This document shows positions 45,287 to 53,212 of a stretch of DNA of 64,000 nucleotides, piece by piece. Each line of letters begins with the position of its first letter. Within the stretch, counting starts at the first letter, position 1. The position numbers were made by a program, and so were the translations under genes. This stretch comes from Nocardia arthritidis NBRC 100137 (GTDB lineage: Bacteria; Actinomycetota; Actinomycetes; Mycobacteriales; Mycobacteriaceae). Under the pieces are notes generated by a model. That model did no database searches. It had not been told where the DNA came from and saw nothing but the letters and a program-made list of their open reading frames with translations. The stretch covers positions 1-64,000 of the forward strand of contig NZ_BDBB01000047.1 of the NCBI RefSeq assembly GCF_001612765.1. The letters are read 5' to 3'.

Positions 45287-46906
45287 TCAGTTGCGCGGCG
45301 ATGACTGGATCTCCGGCCGTGCCTCGGCCTCCGGCGCGTCCGCAGCGCTGGGCTCCGGGCCGCTGGGCGCGTCGGCGGAGACGATGTCCGAACCACCCTC
45401 ACCAGCAGCGGCGGGACTGTTCGCCGCATCACCGGTGCCGAGAGTCGGGCTGGTCGCGATGTCGCCCCTGGCCGCGTTCGGCTCGTTCTCAGCGGCGCCC
45501 ACCGGACCGGCGTCAGCGGCCGACGTGGTGCCGTGCGCGGTCGGCGGCTCGGCGATATCGTCCGCGCCGGGCGTCGCGCGCACCGCGGACCGAACGCTCG
45601 AATCGGTGGGATCTGCGTCGCTGACCGCGGTGGCGCCGACTTCGGCCCCGGTCGCATCGGGGCCTGTGGTCGCTGTCGTGTCGGCGGGCTGGGTGCGGGG
45701 CGCGCTCGGGGCCTCGACGTTTGCGCTTCCCTCCGCTACAGCGGTGTTCTTGTCACTCTCGACGACCGCAGGCCCTTCCGCGACTCCGGGCTCGGCGACG
45801 GCGGGGTCCTCGGTGGCGCCCTGCGCGAGGGCAGCGTCCTGGGCGACGACGGCATTCTCGGCAACCCCAGGCGACTCGCTGACCGCAGCGCCCTCCGCGA
45901 CCTCGATTACCGCGGAATCCCCGGCAACAGGAGCGGTCTCGATGTCCGCAGTGCTCTCGGCCACCGCGCCGCCCTCGGCGACTTCCGCCTCCCCGGCAAC
46001 CGCAGTATCCCGGGCGGGTGCGGCGTCCTCGGCTGTCGCCGAGTCCACACCGGCCTCGGTGATCTCTGTCACGTTGTCCGCTTGCTCGGCGGCCGCACCG
46101 TGCCGATCGCCGCCCGTGGATGCCTGGGCCGAATCCCGCGAGGCGGCGCGAGATCGTTCCGTCCCGAGCGAGATCAACTCGATGGCCGCGTCGTCATACG
46201 CCTCGTAGAGCGGGGACCCGCCGCCGGTGGGGATCTCGGTATCCGAGTGCGCGCCGCAGCCGTAGGCCACATGGACGACCTGTCCGTCCGCGCCCATGAC
46301 GTTGCCGCAGACACCGAACGCGGCGCGCAGCGCCCCGGCCAGTGGCAGATAGAACCCGCAGCTCCCGCAGGTGGCGGGCGCGGCCTTGGCCATCTCCGAG
46401 TCGGGACCGTGCTCGGCGTACCAGCGCTCGGCGGCCTCTTCGCGTCCTTGCCTGCTCAGCACCTTGGTGCGGCCGAGACCGATTTCGTAGGCCACTTCGT
46501 CGACCACCGGATCGCCGGTCGCGACATAACCCGGCACCAGGCGCGGGTCGTCGGCGGGCGGGGCGAGCAGGTCGCCCGGCGCGAGGTCTCCGGGGCGGAC
46601 TCGCTGCTCCCAGGGCACGAACTCGGGCGCGACCAAGGCTTCGGGCCCGGGGAGCAGCGCCGACTCGCTGACCGTCGCGTAGCCCGCGCCGGGCGGAGCG
46701 GCCACCACTACCGCCCACTGCCACCCGCGATAGCCGGGCAGCGTCGCCGCGAAACGGTGGGTCGCCGCGCTCTCGTCCTCGGCGATCACGCCGAGGTGCG
46801 CGCCCACACCCGAGGGCTCCAACTCCAGGAGCGCACGGCGGGCCAAGTCGACGGCATCGGCAAGAATCGGCCGCACGCCGGACTCCGAAACAGAAACTGC
46901 GCTCAC
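45287..46906 (-). CDS. DUF3027 protein with Cys-rich core and long Ala/Glu repeat-like tail
   Basis: A 539-residue protein. The N-terminal DUF3027 part (about 1-250) has GWQWAVVVAAPPGAGYATVSE, VDEVAYEIGLGRTKVLSRQGREEAAERWY and a likely zinc site, CGSCGFYLPL...CGNVMGADGQVVHVAYGCGAHSD. M. tuberculosis Rv0877 is a DUF3027 protein in the same region. The last 290 residues are low-complexity Ala/Val/Glu/Asp/Ser, with short degenerate repeats such as VAEGPAVVE and AEGAAVSE. Function unknown; divergent from the glutaminyl cyclase gene with 17 bases between starts. Confidence 0.85.
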   Translation of the reverse strand: MSAVSVSESGVRPILADAVDLARRALLELEPSGVGAHLGVIAEDESAATHRFAATLPGYRGWQWAVVVAAPPGAGYATVSESALLPGPEALVAPEFVPWEQRVRPGDLAPGDLLAPPADDPRLVPGYVATGDPVVDEVAYEIGLGRTKVLSRQGREEAAERWYAEHGPDSEMAKAAPATCGSCGFYLPLAGALRAAFGVCGNVMGADGQVVHVAYGCGAHSDTEIPTGGGSPLYEAYDDAAIELISLGTERSRAASRDSAQASTGGDRHGAAAEQADNVTEITEAGVDSATAEDAAPARDTAVAGEAEVAEGGAVAESTADIETAPVAGDSAVIEVAEGAAVSESPGVAENAVVAQDAALAQGATEDPAVAEPGVAEGPAVVESDKNTAVAEGSANVEAPSAPRTQPADTTATTGPDATGAEVGATAVSDADPTDSSVRSAVRATPGADDIAEPPTAHGTTSAADAGPVGAAENEPNAARGDIATSPTLGTGDAANSPAAAGEGGSDIVSADAPSGPEPSAADAPEAEARPEIQSSPRN

Positions 46907-46923
46907 GGCCTACATTTTGCCGT

Positions 46924-47697
46924 ATGAAGCGCAATCGGCGTGCGTTGGCCATCGGTGTGCTGGTCGGTCTGCTGGTCGCGGCTGGATGCGGCCCCGCCGA
47001 CGAGACGACACCCACGATGAACATCGAGGTGCTCGGCACCCGGCCGCACGATCCGAAGGCGTTCACCCAAGGCCTGGAGATCGACGGCGACGTCCTCTAC
47101 GAGGGCACCGGCCTGGCGGGCGCGTCGAGCGTGCGCGCGTCCCGGTTGACCACCGGCGCGGAACTTGCCAGGACCGAGTTGGCCGCCCCGTACTTCGGCG
47201 AGGGCATCACCCTCGCCGGCGCCACACTCTGGCAACTCACCTGGCATGACGGCGTGGCCATCGCCCGTGACCCCGCCACGCTCGCCGAACGCGGCCGGGT
47301 GAGCTACGACGGCGAGGGCTGGGGTCTGTGCGCCAGGGCCGGACGGCTGGTCATGAGCGACGGCACCGACCGGCTCACCTTCCGTGATCCGGTCACCTTC
47401 GCCCCGACCGGCTCGATCGAACTGACCAGCCACAACGGCGCGCGCCTCAACGAACTCGAGTGCGCGGCGGACGGGTCGGTCTACGCCAACGACTGGCCCA
47501 CCGACACGATTGTGCGCATCGACCCCGATTCCGGAGCGGTGCTCGGGACCGCCGACGCGGCCGGTCTCCTTCCGGCGGCCGATCGGGCCCGAGCCGACGC
47601 CCTCAACGGCATCGCCCAATTGCCCGGCACCGACCGGTTCCTGATCACGGGCAAGAACTGGCCGACCATGTTCGAGGTCCGCTTCGCACCCGCCTGA
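46924..47697 (+). CDS. Glutaminyl-peptide cyclotransferase, lipoprotein
   Basis: A 257-residue plant-type glutamine cyclotransferase (PF05096 five-bladed propeller) that converts N-terminal Gln of peptides to pyroglutamate. The N-terminus is a lipoprotein signal with lipobox VAAGC. Motifs are PHDPKAFTQGLEIDGDVLYEGTGLAG, the DGEGWGLC loop, LNELECADG-like LNELECAADGSVYAN and LNGIAQLPGTDRFLITGKNWP. Outer surface localisation is expected. It is divergent from DUF3027. Confidence 0.88.
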   Translation: MKRNRRALAIGVLVGLLVAAGCGPADETTPTMNIEVLGTRPHDPKAFTQGLEIDGDVLYEGTGLAGASSVRASRLTTGAELARTELAAPYFGEGITLAGATLWQLTWHDGVAIARDPATLAERGRVSYDGEGWGLCARAGRLVMSDGTDRLTFRDPVTFAPTGSIELTSHNGARLNELECAADGSVYANDWPTDTIVRIDPDSGAVLGTADAAGLLPAADRARADALNGIAQLPGTDRFLITGKNWPTMFEVRFAPA

Positions 47698-47699
47698 GC

Positions 47700-47760
47700 G
47701 CGTTCACGCGTCCGCGACGATGGTCACTTTCCGCCGCCGCCTCGGAGCGCGCGTGAACGC
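47700..47760. terminator. Long-loop inverted repeat between glutaminyl cyclase and MFS genes
   Basis: Perfect 11-base arms GCGTTCACGCG and CGCGTGAACGC enclose a 39-base loop, starting 3 bases after the cyclase stop. It may serve as a terminator or RNA stabiliser. The spacing is larger than usual. Confidence 0.4.
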
Positions 47761-47790
47761 CCAGCACGGAAGTGCGCCAGAATTGGAGTC

Positions 47791-49716
47791 GTGACTACTC
47801 CCCGCGAACCTTCCGGTCCCGACCGTGATCGGTGGGAAGGCGAGGAGTCCCCGCCGTTCGATCGGCATCCCGGTTTCGACCGGTACCCGCCCCCCGACCA
47901 GCCACGACGGCGCGGGCCGCTGCCGCCGCTGCGACCCGGACGGGCCGCCACGCGGCACGACCAGCCGGGGCCTCCGCCGAGTCCGCGCCGTGAGGCGCCC
48001 CGCGCCCCGCAACCGCCGCGCACCAAACCCCTCCCGCTCGGGAGTGACCCCGAACAACCGACGGCCTCCGAGCGCGCGCCCCGCCGCGTCTTCCCGCACC
48101 GGCCCGAGCCGCATCGCCATACCGAACCACCCGGCGGGGCCGAACCCGGCTACCCCGCGACCGCAGGCCAGGATCCGGTCGAGCCACCCGAAAGCCCGGC
48201 TCCCTCCGGGACGCGACGAATGCCGCGCAAACTCACGGTCACGCGGGTGGCCGCAATGCGCGGCAGGGAACTCACCGAGAAGGGCATCGCGACCTTCCAG
48301 CGCGCGGCCAAGGCCGACGGCGCGGACAAGTCGGGCCTGACGGCGCTCACCTACGCGACCATGGCGAACTTCGCCCTGGACGCCGCCATCGCCGTGGCGC
48401 TGGCCAACACCTTGTTCTTCGCCAGCGCCACCGCGGAGAGCAAGACGAAGGTCGCGCTGTACCTGCTGATCACGATCGCGCCGTTCGCGGTGATCGCCCC
48501 GCTGATCGGCCCGATGCTCGATCGGCTGCAGCGCGGTCGCCGCCTGGCGCTGGCAACCTCGTTCGCGGTGCGCACGGTGGTCGCGATGGTGCTGATCTTC
48601 CAGTTCGACAACTGGGCGCTGTATCCGCTCGCGCTGTGCATGATGATCGGCAGCAAATCGTTCTCCGTGCTCAAGAGCGCGGTGACGCCCCGAGTCCTGC
48701 CGCCGGACATCGATCTGGTCCGCACCAACTCTCGTCTCACGGTCTTCGGGCTGGTCGGCGGCACCTTGGGCGCCGGAGCGCTGGCCGGGCTGACCGCGGC
48801 GATCGCGGGCTCGAACGGCGCTCTGGTCTTCGCCGCGCTGATCGCCTGCGCGGGAACGTATCTGAGCCTGCGCATCCCGTCCTGGGTCGAAGTCACCGAG
48901 GGCGAGGTGCCCGCGACGTTGAGTTACCACGGCGCCGACGCGCACACCGAGGTGCTCTCCTCCGGCAAAGAGTCGCCGGTGCCGCCACGCAAACGCAGGC
49001 AGCCGCTCGGCCGCTCCGTGGTGACCGGGCTATGGGGCAACGGCGCCATCCGCGTGCTGACCGGGTTCCTCACCTTCTACGTCGCGTTCGTCGCCAAGGC
49101 GACCGAACACCGGCCGGTGCACCAGGCCCTCATGCTCGGCACGGTCGGCGCGGCCGCGGCCATCGGCAATTTCGGGGGCAATGCCACGGGCGCCCGGCTC
49201 AAACTCGGCAGACCCGCGCTGATCGTGCTCGGCTGCACGGCGGCGTGCGCGCTGGTAGCGCTGTTCGCGACGTTCACGAACAATCTGCTCGGCGCGACGG
49301 CCGCCGCCTTGGTGGCGTCCGCGACGAGCGCGCTGGCCAAGGTGTCGCTTGACGCCTCCATCCAGGACGATCTGCCGCCGGAGTCGATCGCCTCGGGTTT
49401 CGGGCGGTCGGAGACCGTGCTACAGCTGAGCTGGGTCATCGGCGGTGCGGCCGGGGTCCTGCTGCCCACGGATTACTGGAAGGGCTTCGCGGTGGTCACC
49501 GCGATACTCGTGCTGGGCTTGGTGCAGACTTTCCTCAGCTTCCGTGGCCACTCGCTGCTGCCCGGCCTCGGCGGCAACCGTCCCCAGCACGCGGAGCAAG
49601 AGGTGCCGTCCCGGCCGCACGGATTCCCGGCGAGCGCACCTCGCGCGCAGGGTCCCGCTCCGCGCGGCGGTGACACGACACGCTTTCAACGAGGGCAAGG
49701 AGACCCGATCTGGTGA
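47791..49716 (+). CDS. MFS-type membrane protein with long Pro-rich N-terminus (Rv0876c type)
   Basis: A 641-residue protein. The first 140 residues are a Pro/Arg-rich cytoplasmic extension (DRYPPPDQPRRRGPLPPLRPGR). A core of about 12 hydrophobic segments follows, with YLLITIAPFAVIAPLIGPMLDRLQRGRRLALA at the MFS loop and VIGGAAGVLLPTDYW near the end. The GTG at 47791 follows GGAG. Its stop overlaps the DUF2771 start (GTGA), as for the Rv0876c-Rv0875c pair. Substrate unknown. Confidence 0.85.
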   Translation: MTTPREPSGPDRDRWEGEESPPFDRHPGFDRYPPPDQPRRRGPLPPLRPGRAATRHDQPGPPPSPRREAPRAPQPPRTKPLPLGSDPEQPTASERAPRRVFPHRPEPHRHTEPPGGAEPGYPATAGQDPVEPPESPAPSGTRRMPRKLTVTRVAAMRGRELTEKGIATFQRAAKADGADKSGLTALTYATMANFALDAAIAVALANTLFFASATAESKTKVALYLLITIAPFAVIAPLIGPMLDRLQRGRRLALATSFAVRTVVAMVLIFQFDNWALYPLALCMMIGSKSFSVLKSAVTPRVLPPDIDLVRTNSRLTVFGLVGGTLGAGALAGLTAAIAGSNGALVFAALIACAGTYLSLRIPSWVEVTEGEVPATLSYHGADAHTEVLSSGKESPVPPRKRRQPLGRSVVTGLWGNGAIRVLTGFLTFYVAFVAKATEHRPVHQALMLGTVGAAAAIGNFGGNATGARLKLGRPALIVLGCTAACALVALFATFTNNLLGATAAALVASATSALAKVSLDASIQDDLPPESIASGFGRSETVLQLSWVIGGAAGVLLPTDYWKGFAVVTAILVLGLVQTFLSFRGHSLLPGLGGNRPQHAEQEVPSRPHGFPASAPRAQGPAPRGGDTTRFQRGQGDPIW

Positions 49717-50294
49717 GCAAGCTCAACGCACGCACGATCGCCGCGCTGGTCGCGGCCGCCCTGCTCGTGCTCACCGTCGCCTTCGCGGGCGTTCTGGCGG
49801 TGCTGGTCCGCAACGCCGACGAACCCGATGTCACCCTCACCGCCTACGCGCACGGCAAGACGGTCACCGTGCGGCCGTTCAGCTACTGCGCGGTGACCAT
49901 GCGGGACTGCCGCATCCTGCCCGAGGACAACGTGCCCGGCACGGTGTTCACGGCGCTGAACTGCGCCCCCGATACGCCGGACTGCCACCGCGGCCGCACC
50001 GCCGAGCTGGAAGTGCCCGCCGGTTACCCGTTGCAGCTGTCGCTCCCGAAGAAGGTCGCCGACGCGCCCTGGCTCGCGCAGCTGGTCTATCTCCTGCCCA
50101 ACGGCGAGAAGGTCGACCAGGTGATCAGCCGCAACGATTACCCCGATCGCGCCCTGGCCCTGACCATCGATTCCAAGCCGGAGCCCGACCTTCGCCTCAT
50201 CGGCGTCGAGTTCCAGTTGCCGATCCTCGCCCGCGACGAAACCGGCCGGGAGTTCTACGTGCCGCACGCCACCTGGTCGATCAGCACGGTGTAG
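49713..50294 (+). CDS. DUF2771 exported protein (Rv0875c type)
   Basis: A 193-residue protein with an N-terminal anchor or signal (LVAAALLVLTVAFAGVLAVLV, about 13-33). Four Cys are in a periplasmic domain (YCAVTMRDCRIL and LNCAPDTPDCHRG), likely forming disulfides. A beta-rich C-terminus follows (IGVEFQLPILARDETGREFYVPHATWSIST). It overlaps the MFS gene by 4 bases. Function unknown. Confidence 0.85.
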   Translation: MSKLNARTIAALVAAALLVLTVAFAGVLAVLVRNADEPDVTLTAYAHGKTVTVRPFSYCAVTMRDCRILPEDNVPGTVFTALNCAPDTPDCHRGRTAELEVPAGYPLQLSLPKKVADAPWLAQLVYLLPNGEKVDQVISRNDYPDRALALTIDSKPEPDLRLIGVEFQLPILARDETGREFYVPHATWSISTV

Positions 50295-50420
50295 CGGCGA
50301 TGCAGGCGCCCGTGTCGACGATCTGCCACCGCCATTGCTCGACACCGATGGCCGGGTTCGGCCCGTGGCGTAGCGGGGTCACCGGCGCTTGCCGCGTTCG
50401 AGTGGACGGCCGCGGAACGA

Positions 50421-50748
50421 TCACGTCGGACGCTTCCCCGTGAGCGCGGCGGGCACCGAGCGCGCGACGGCATCGATGCGCTCGGAGGATCCGCTGCCGC
50501 CGACTTGCACCACGGTGATGATGACCGCGGTGAAGACGGCCTCCCAGCGCGATCGCGGTGTCGCGCGGGTCGAGATCCCCGGCGATGTGCCCGGACTGCT
50601 GACCGGCGCGCAGCGATGGCCTCCAGTACTTGCCGGATGCGATGCGGCACAACGCCGTCGACCAGCCGGACAATCAACCCGGGTTCGTGTCCCGCGAGGA
50701 CTCGATACACCAGCGGGCAGGAGTCGAGCCTCGTCACGAACCGGCTGA
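50421..50748 (-). pseudogene. TetR-type regulator remnant with several frameshifts
   Basis: On the minus strand three frames in sequence give parts of a TetR C-terminal domain. First, FVTRLDSCPLVYRVLAGHEP followed by VRLVDGVVPHRIRQVLEAI, from about 50737 downward. Then QSGHIAGDLDPRDTAIALGG. Then WEAVFTAVIITVVQVGGSGS and RIDAVARSVPAALTGKRPT, ending TGA at 50421. The DNA-binding half is absent. At least two frame changes are needed, so this is a dead gene. It abuts a sulfatase remnant at 50749. Confidence 0.65.
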
Positions 50749-50892
50749 CGATCTGCCGCCGAACTCTACGACCGCCGGGAAGACCCGCTCGAATTGCACA
50801 ACCTCGCCCACAACGGCGGCACGGCCCAATTGGTCGAGCAGATGAGCGATCTCGTCGACGCCCTCGTCACCCGCGAACTGCGCGGTAGGTGA
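50749..50892 (+). pseudogene. C-terminal remnant of a sulfatase
   Basis: The plus-strand frame reads AAELYDRREDPLELHNLAHN and then about 23 residues to a TGA at 50892. ELYDLxxDPxExxNLA is the hallmark ending of alkaline-phosphatase-fold sulfatases. An in-frame TGA at 50746 cuts it off, and no catalytic Cys/Ser region is present. It is therefore a 47-codon orphan tail. Confidence 0.65.
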
Positions 50893-50959
50893 TTTTGCCG
50901 CTGCGCGTCCGCGTCCGGTCGGATCGCGTCGAGCCGGACACCGGCCACAGCGGCGCGAA

Positions 50960-51379
50960 CTACCGGTCCAGTTCGCGCGCCACCGCGCGGACGACCTCCG
51001 AGATGCGTTGCGCCGTCTTGCGATCCGGGTACTTGCCCTTGCGCAGGTCCGGCTGCACCTTCGCCTCGAGCAAGGTGATCATGTCCTCGACCATGCCGTG
51101 CAGCTCGTCCGGCGTGTGATTGCGCGCGGCAGGCTCCTTGCGCGCGTTGCGTTCCTGGCCCTGCCGGACCGACGGCGGCGCCTCGAGCAGCTTGAGGCTC
51201 AGCGCCTGGGGGCCGCGACGGCCCGCGGCCATGCCGAACTCGACGCGCTGGCCGGGCTTGAGCCCCTCGACACCCTGCGGCAGCGCGGACGAGCGGACGT
51301 AGACGTCCTCACCCTCGTCCTGGGAAAGGAAGCCGAAGCCCTTTTCGACGTCGTACCACTTCACCCTGCCGGTCGGCAC
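50960..51379 (-). CDS. cspB: Cold-shock domain protein with C-terminal extension (CspB, Rv0871 type)
   Basis: A 139-residue nucleic-acid-binding protein. The cold-shock domain (1-66) has TGRVKWYDVEKGFGFLSQDEGEDVYVRSSAL with RNP1-like KGFGFL and RNP2-like VYVRSS. A 70-residue charged helical extension follows (HGMVEDMITLLEAKVQPDLRKGKYPDRKTAQRISEVVRAVAREL), as in Rv0871 and unlike short Csp proteins. The GTG at 51379 (PTGRVKW) matches the family start; a GTG three codons earlier is possible. Confidence 0.9.
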   Translation of the reverse strand: MPTGRVKWYDVEKGFGFLSQDEGEDVYVRSSALPQGVEGLKPGQRVEFGMAAGRRGPQALSLKLLEAPPSVRQGQERNARKEPAARNHTPDELHGMVEDMITLLEAKVQPDLRKGKYPDRKTAQRISEVVRAVARELDR

Positions 51380-51563
51380 TGCGCTCACCCGTTCGTCATC
51401 GAAACTCGGACCCCTACGGCCCGAGCACATTTGTCTACCGAGCCGATCCCGCGACCGGCCCTCCTGTGCGAAAAGAACGCGCCCAGCACGATTGCAGGAC
51501 GCGATTGCCATCGAGTCTACCCCGGTGCGAATAACGCAAGCACATCAGTTTTACCGTCGAACC

Positions 51564-51806
51564 GTGACGAACCCATCCGCTCCGACCCCACCCGGCGGCG
51601 CCCCTCGACGGCGCGGCGACTGGTTGCTGCAACTCGCGCTCGCCCTGTTCGCGCTGGGATTGCTGGCGATCATCGTCATCTTCGCGATCCCGTTGCTGAC
51701 CGACGGCGAGCCCGGGCTGTGGCTCTACTTCGGGGCGATGCTCGCGCCGCTGGGGTTCGTACTCGCGGTCGCGTTCGCGCTGCGCTCGGGTCGCAGGTCC
51801 CGGTAG
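51564..51806 (+). CDS. Small membrane protein (Rv0870c type)
   Basis: An 80-residue protein with a Pro-rich basic N-terminus and two hydrophobic helices (LLQLALALFALGLLAIIVIFAIPLL and LWLYFGAMLAPLGFVLAVAFAL). It ends in a basic tail, RSGRRSR. The GTG at 51564 was chosen because the upstream extension is unlike coding sequence. It is divergent from cspB, as are Rv0870c and Rv0871. Function unknown. Confidence 0.72.
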   Translation: MTNPSAPTPPGGAPRRRGDWLLQLALALFALGLLAIIVIFAIPLLTDGEPGLWLYFGAMLAPLGFVLAVAFALRSGRRSR

Positions 51807-51873
51807 AACCGGAGAACATGCCTCCGATCCGGCGTAAACCGGTTACCCGATGCGATCGTTACCCATTCAGACG

Positions 51874-51889
51874 TGTGATCCTCGTCACA
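51874..51889. promoter_or_regulatory. Perfect CRP-type site TGTGA-N6-TCACA upstream of rpfA
   Basis: TGTGATCCTCGTCACA is a perfect palindromic consensus, 327 bases before the rpfA start and upstream of the candidate leader RNA. In M. tuberculosis the CRP protein Rv3676 is known to control rpfA, so a conserved link is likely. Confidence 0.75.
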
Positions 51890-52034
51890 TTACGAGTAGG
51901 TCACGGGCCGGTGGCGACGCGCGCCGCATGCGCCCGCAGCCGCCCTAGCTGCGCGAAGGCGCCTCACCCATTCGATACCGCGCCGAGACCCGTTGGTACA
52001 CGCCGGTTACCAAATAGTGATTTTTCCCGCGGTT

Positions 52035-52205
52035 CGTCGTACGGTCTTACCCAGCCGGGACACCCCGGCGACCACCGGCCCGCCGCACCGAGCCTCGCCC
52101 CGCGGGTACCGGAACCCCCGACGGAAACGTAGGGGCGAGGGCGGAACGGACGACCTCTCAGTCCGAACCAGAACCGAAGACGTCGCAGGTGCGTCGAGAG
52201 GAAGA
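52035..52205 (+). promoter_or_regulatory. Candidate c-di-AMP (ydaO-type) riboswitch leader of rpfA
   Basis: This GC-rich structured leader lies between an AT-rich promoter-like stretch (52007-52025) and rpfA. It contains several pairable blocks (GCCGGGACACCCCGGC, CGAGCCTCGCCCCG with GGGGCGAGGGCGG) and ends with GACGTCGCAGGTGCGTCGAG just before the ribosome site. That end resembles the ACCTCGCAGGCGTC block I recall from actinobacterial ydaO leaders of cell-wall hydrolase genes. The ydaO class is known before rpf genes. The assignment is by memory of pattern, not by a covariance model. Confidence 0.45.
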
Positions 52206-52215
52206 CGAACCCGAT

Positions 52216-52845
52216 ATGAGTGGACGCCATCGCAAGCCAAGCTCGACCGGCCGCACGGTAGCCAAGGTTGCCGTCACCGGCGCCATCATCGGCACCGCCG
52301 GTGTGGCTCTCGCAGGCAACGCCAGCGCGGCACCCGACTCCGACTGGGATCGACTCGCTCAGTGCGAGGCCGGCGGCAACTGGGGCATCAACACCGGCAA
52401 CGGTTTCCAGGGCGGGCTGCAGTTCTCGCCCGGCACCTGGCGCGCCCACGGCGGTCAGGAGTACGCCGCCTCGGCCAACCAGGCCAGCCGCGAACAGCAG
52501 ATCGCGGTCGCCGAGAAGGTGCTCGCCTCGCAGGGCTGGGGCGCTTGGCCCTCCTGCTCGTCCAAGCTGGGCCTGAGCAGCGCGCCCTCCCAGCGCACCG
52601 CGCCGGCCCCCGCCGAAACCCCGCGCTGGAACCCCGCGCCGCAGGCCGCACAGGCCGCGCCGGCGGACAGCTCGCAGCAGATCTTCTCGGCCGTCGACCG
52701 GGCCCTCGAGGTGGTGCAGAGCCAGGGCGTCCAGGTGCCCAAGGAAGCTCTCGACTTCTTCAACGCCGCAAAGTCCAGCGGAGCCACCCTCGACCCCGCG
52801 ATCGTGAACTTCTACGAGGCGAACAAGGGCCTGCTGCCCTCCTGA
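52216..52845 (+). CDS. rpfA: Resuscitation-promoting factor RpfA-like secreted transglycosylase
   Basis: A 209-residue secreted muralytic enzyme. The signal peptide ends near ASA-AP (residue about 39). The Rpf domain (40-115) has DWDRLAQCEAGGNWGINTGNGFQGGLQFSPGTW with catalytic Glu51, and a Cys pair (Cys50 and the Cys in PSCSSK). A short Pro/Ala linker precedes a helical C-terminal region (FSAVDRALEVVQSQGVQVPKEALDFFNAAK). It lacks the long repeats of M. tuberculosis RpfA. The ATG at 52216 follows GAGAGGAAG. It is preceded by a CRP-type site and a long structured leader, and followed by a strong terminator. Confidence 0.93.
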   Translation: MSGRHRKPSSTGRTVAKVAVTGAIIGTAGVALAGNASAAPDSDWDRLAQCEAGGNWGINTGNGFQGGLQFSPGTWRAHGGQEYAASANQASREQQIAVAEKVLASQGWGAWPSCSSKLGLSSAPSQRTAPAPAETPRWNPAPQAAQAAPADSSQQIFSAVDRALEVVQSQGVQVPKEALDFFNAAKSSGATLDPAIVNFYEANKGLLPS

Positions 52846-52860
52846 TCGCCACACATCGTC

Positions 52861-52900
52861 AAGAAGGGCCCCGCATCACCAAGGATGCGGGGCCCTTCTT
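52861..52900. terminator. Strong bidirectional terminator
   Basis: A perfect 16-bp stem (AAGAAGGGCCCCGCAT / ATGCGGGGCCCTTCTT) with an 8-base loop lies between the convergent rpfA and the small gene at 52929. The stem gives an A-tract and T-rich tail in both directions. Confidence 0.85.
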
Positions 52901-52928
52901 CGTAGCCGAGAACGTTCCGGTCGCGCGC

Positions 52929-53117
52929 TCAGCGGTTGATCACCGTGTTCGGGTGCATGTAGGGCAACTGCTCAGCGGGGACCGGGAACTCGGTGTCCTC
53001 GCCGTAGGGCGAGAGGCCACCGGAGCGGGCCGAAGAGAGTTCGGTCACCGCGTGGTCACCGTCGGCGACCTTCGGCCAGCCGTTGTCGACATAGGATTTC
53101 TTCGATTTGTTCACCAC
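52929..53117 (-). CDS. Small conserved protein (Rv0863 type)
   Basis: A 62-residue polar protein (MVNKSKKSYVDNGWPKVADGDHAVTEL and a Pro-rich end, PVPAEQLPYMHPNTVINR). No signal or membrane segment. The start is one of two adjacent GTG codons (53117 or 53114). Between rpfA and the Rv0862c-like gene M. tuberculosis has Rv0863 plus moa genes; the moa genes are absent here. Function unknown. Confidence 0.7.
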   Translation of the reverse strand: MVNKSKKSYVDNGWPKVADGDHAVTELSSARSGGLSPYGEDTEFPVPAEQLPYMHPNTVINR

Positions 53118-53212
53118 GGACCCATTTTGGCACGACCCCTCCGCGCGGATGCGCCGCGGCCCGTACCGCCTGACCCCGGCGGGCGATCGCCCAGCATCGT
53201 AGGCTGGATCGG

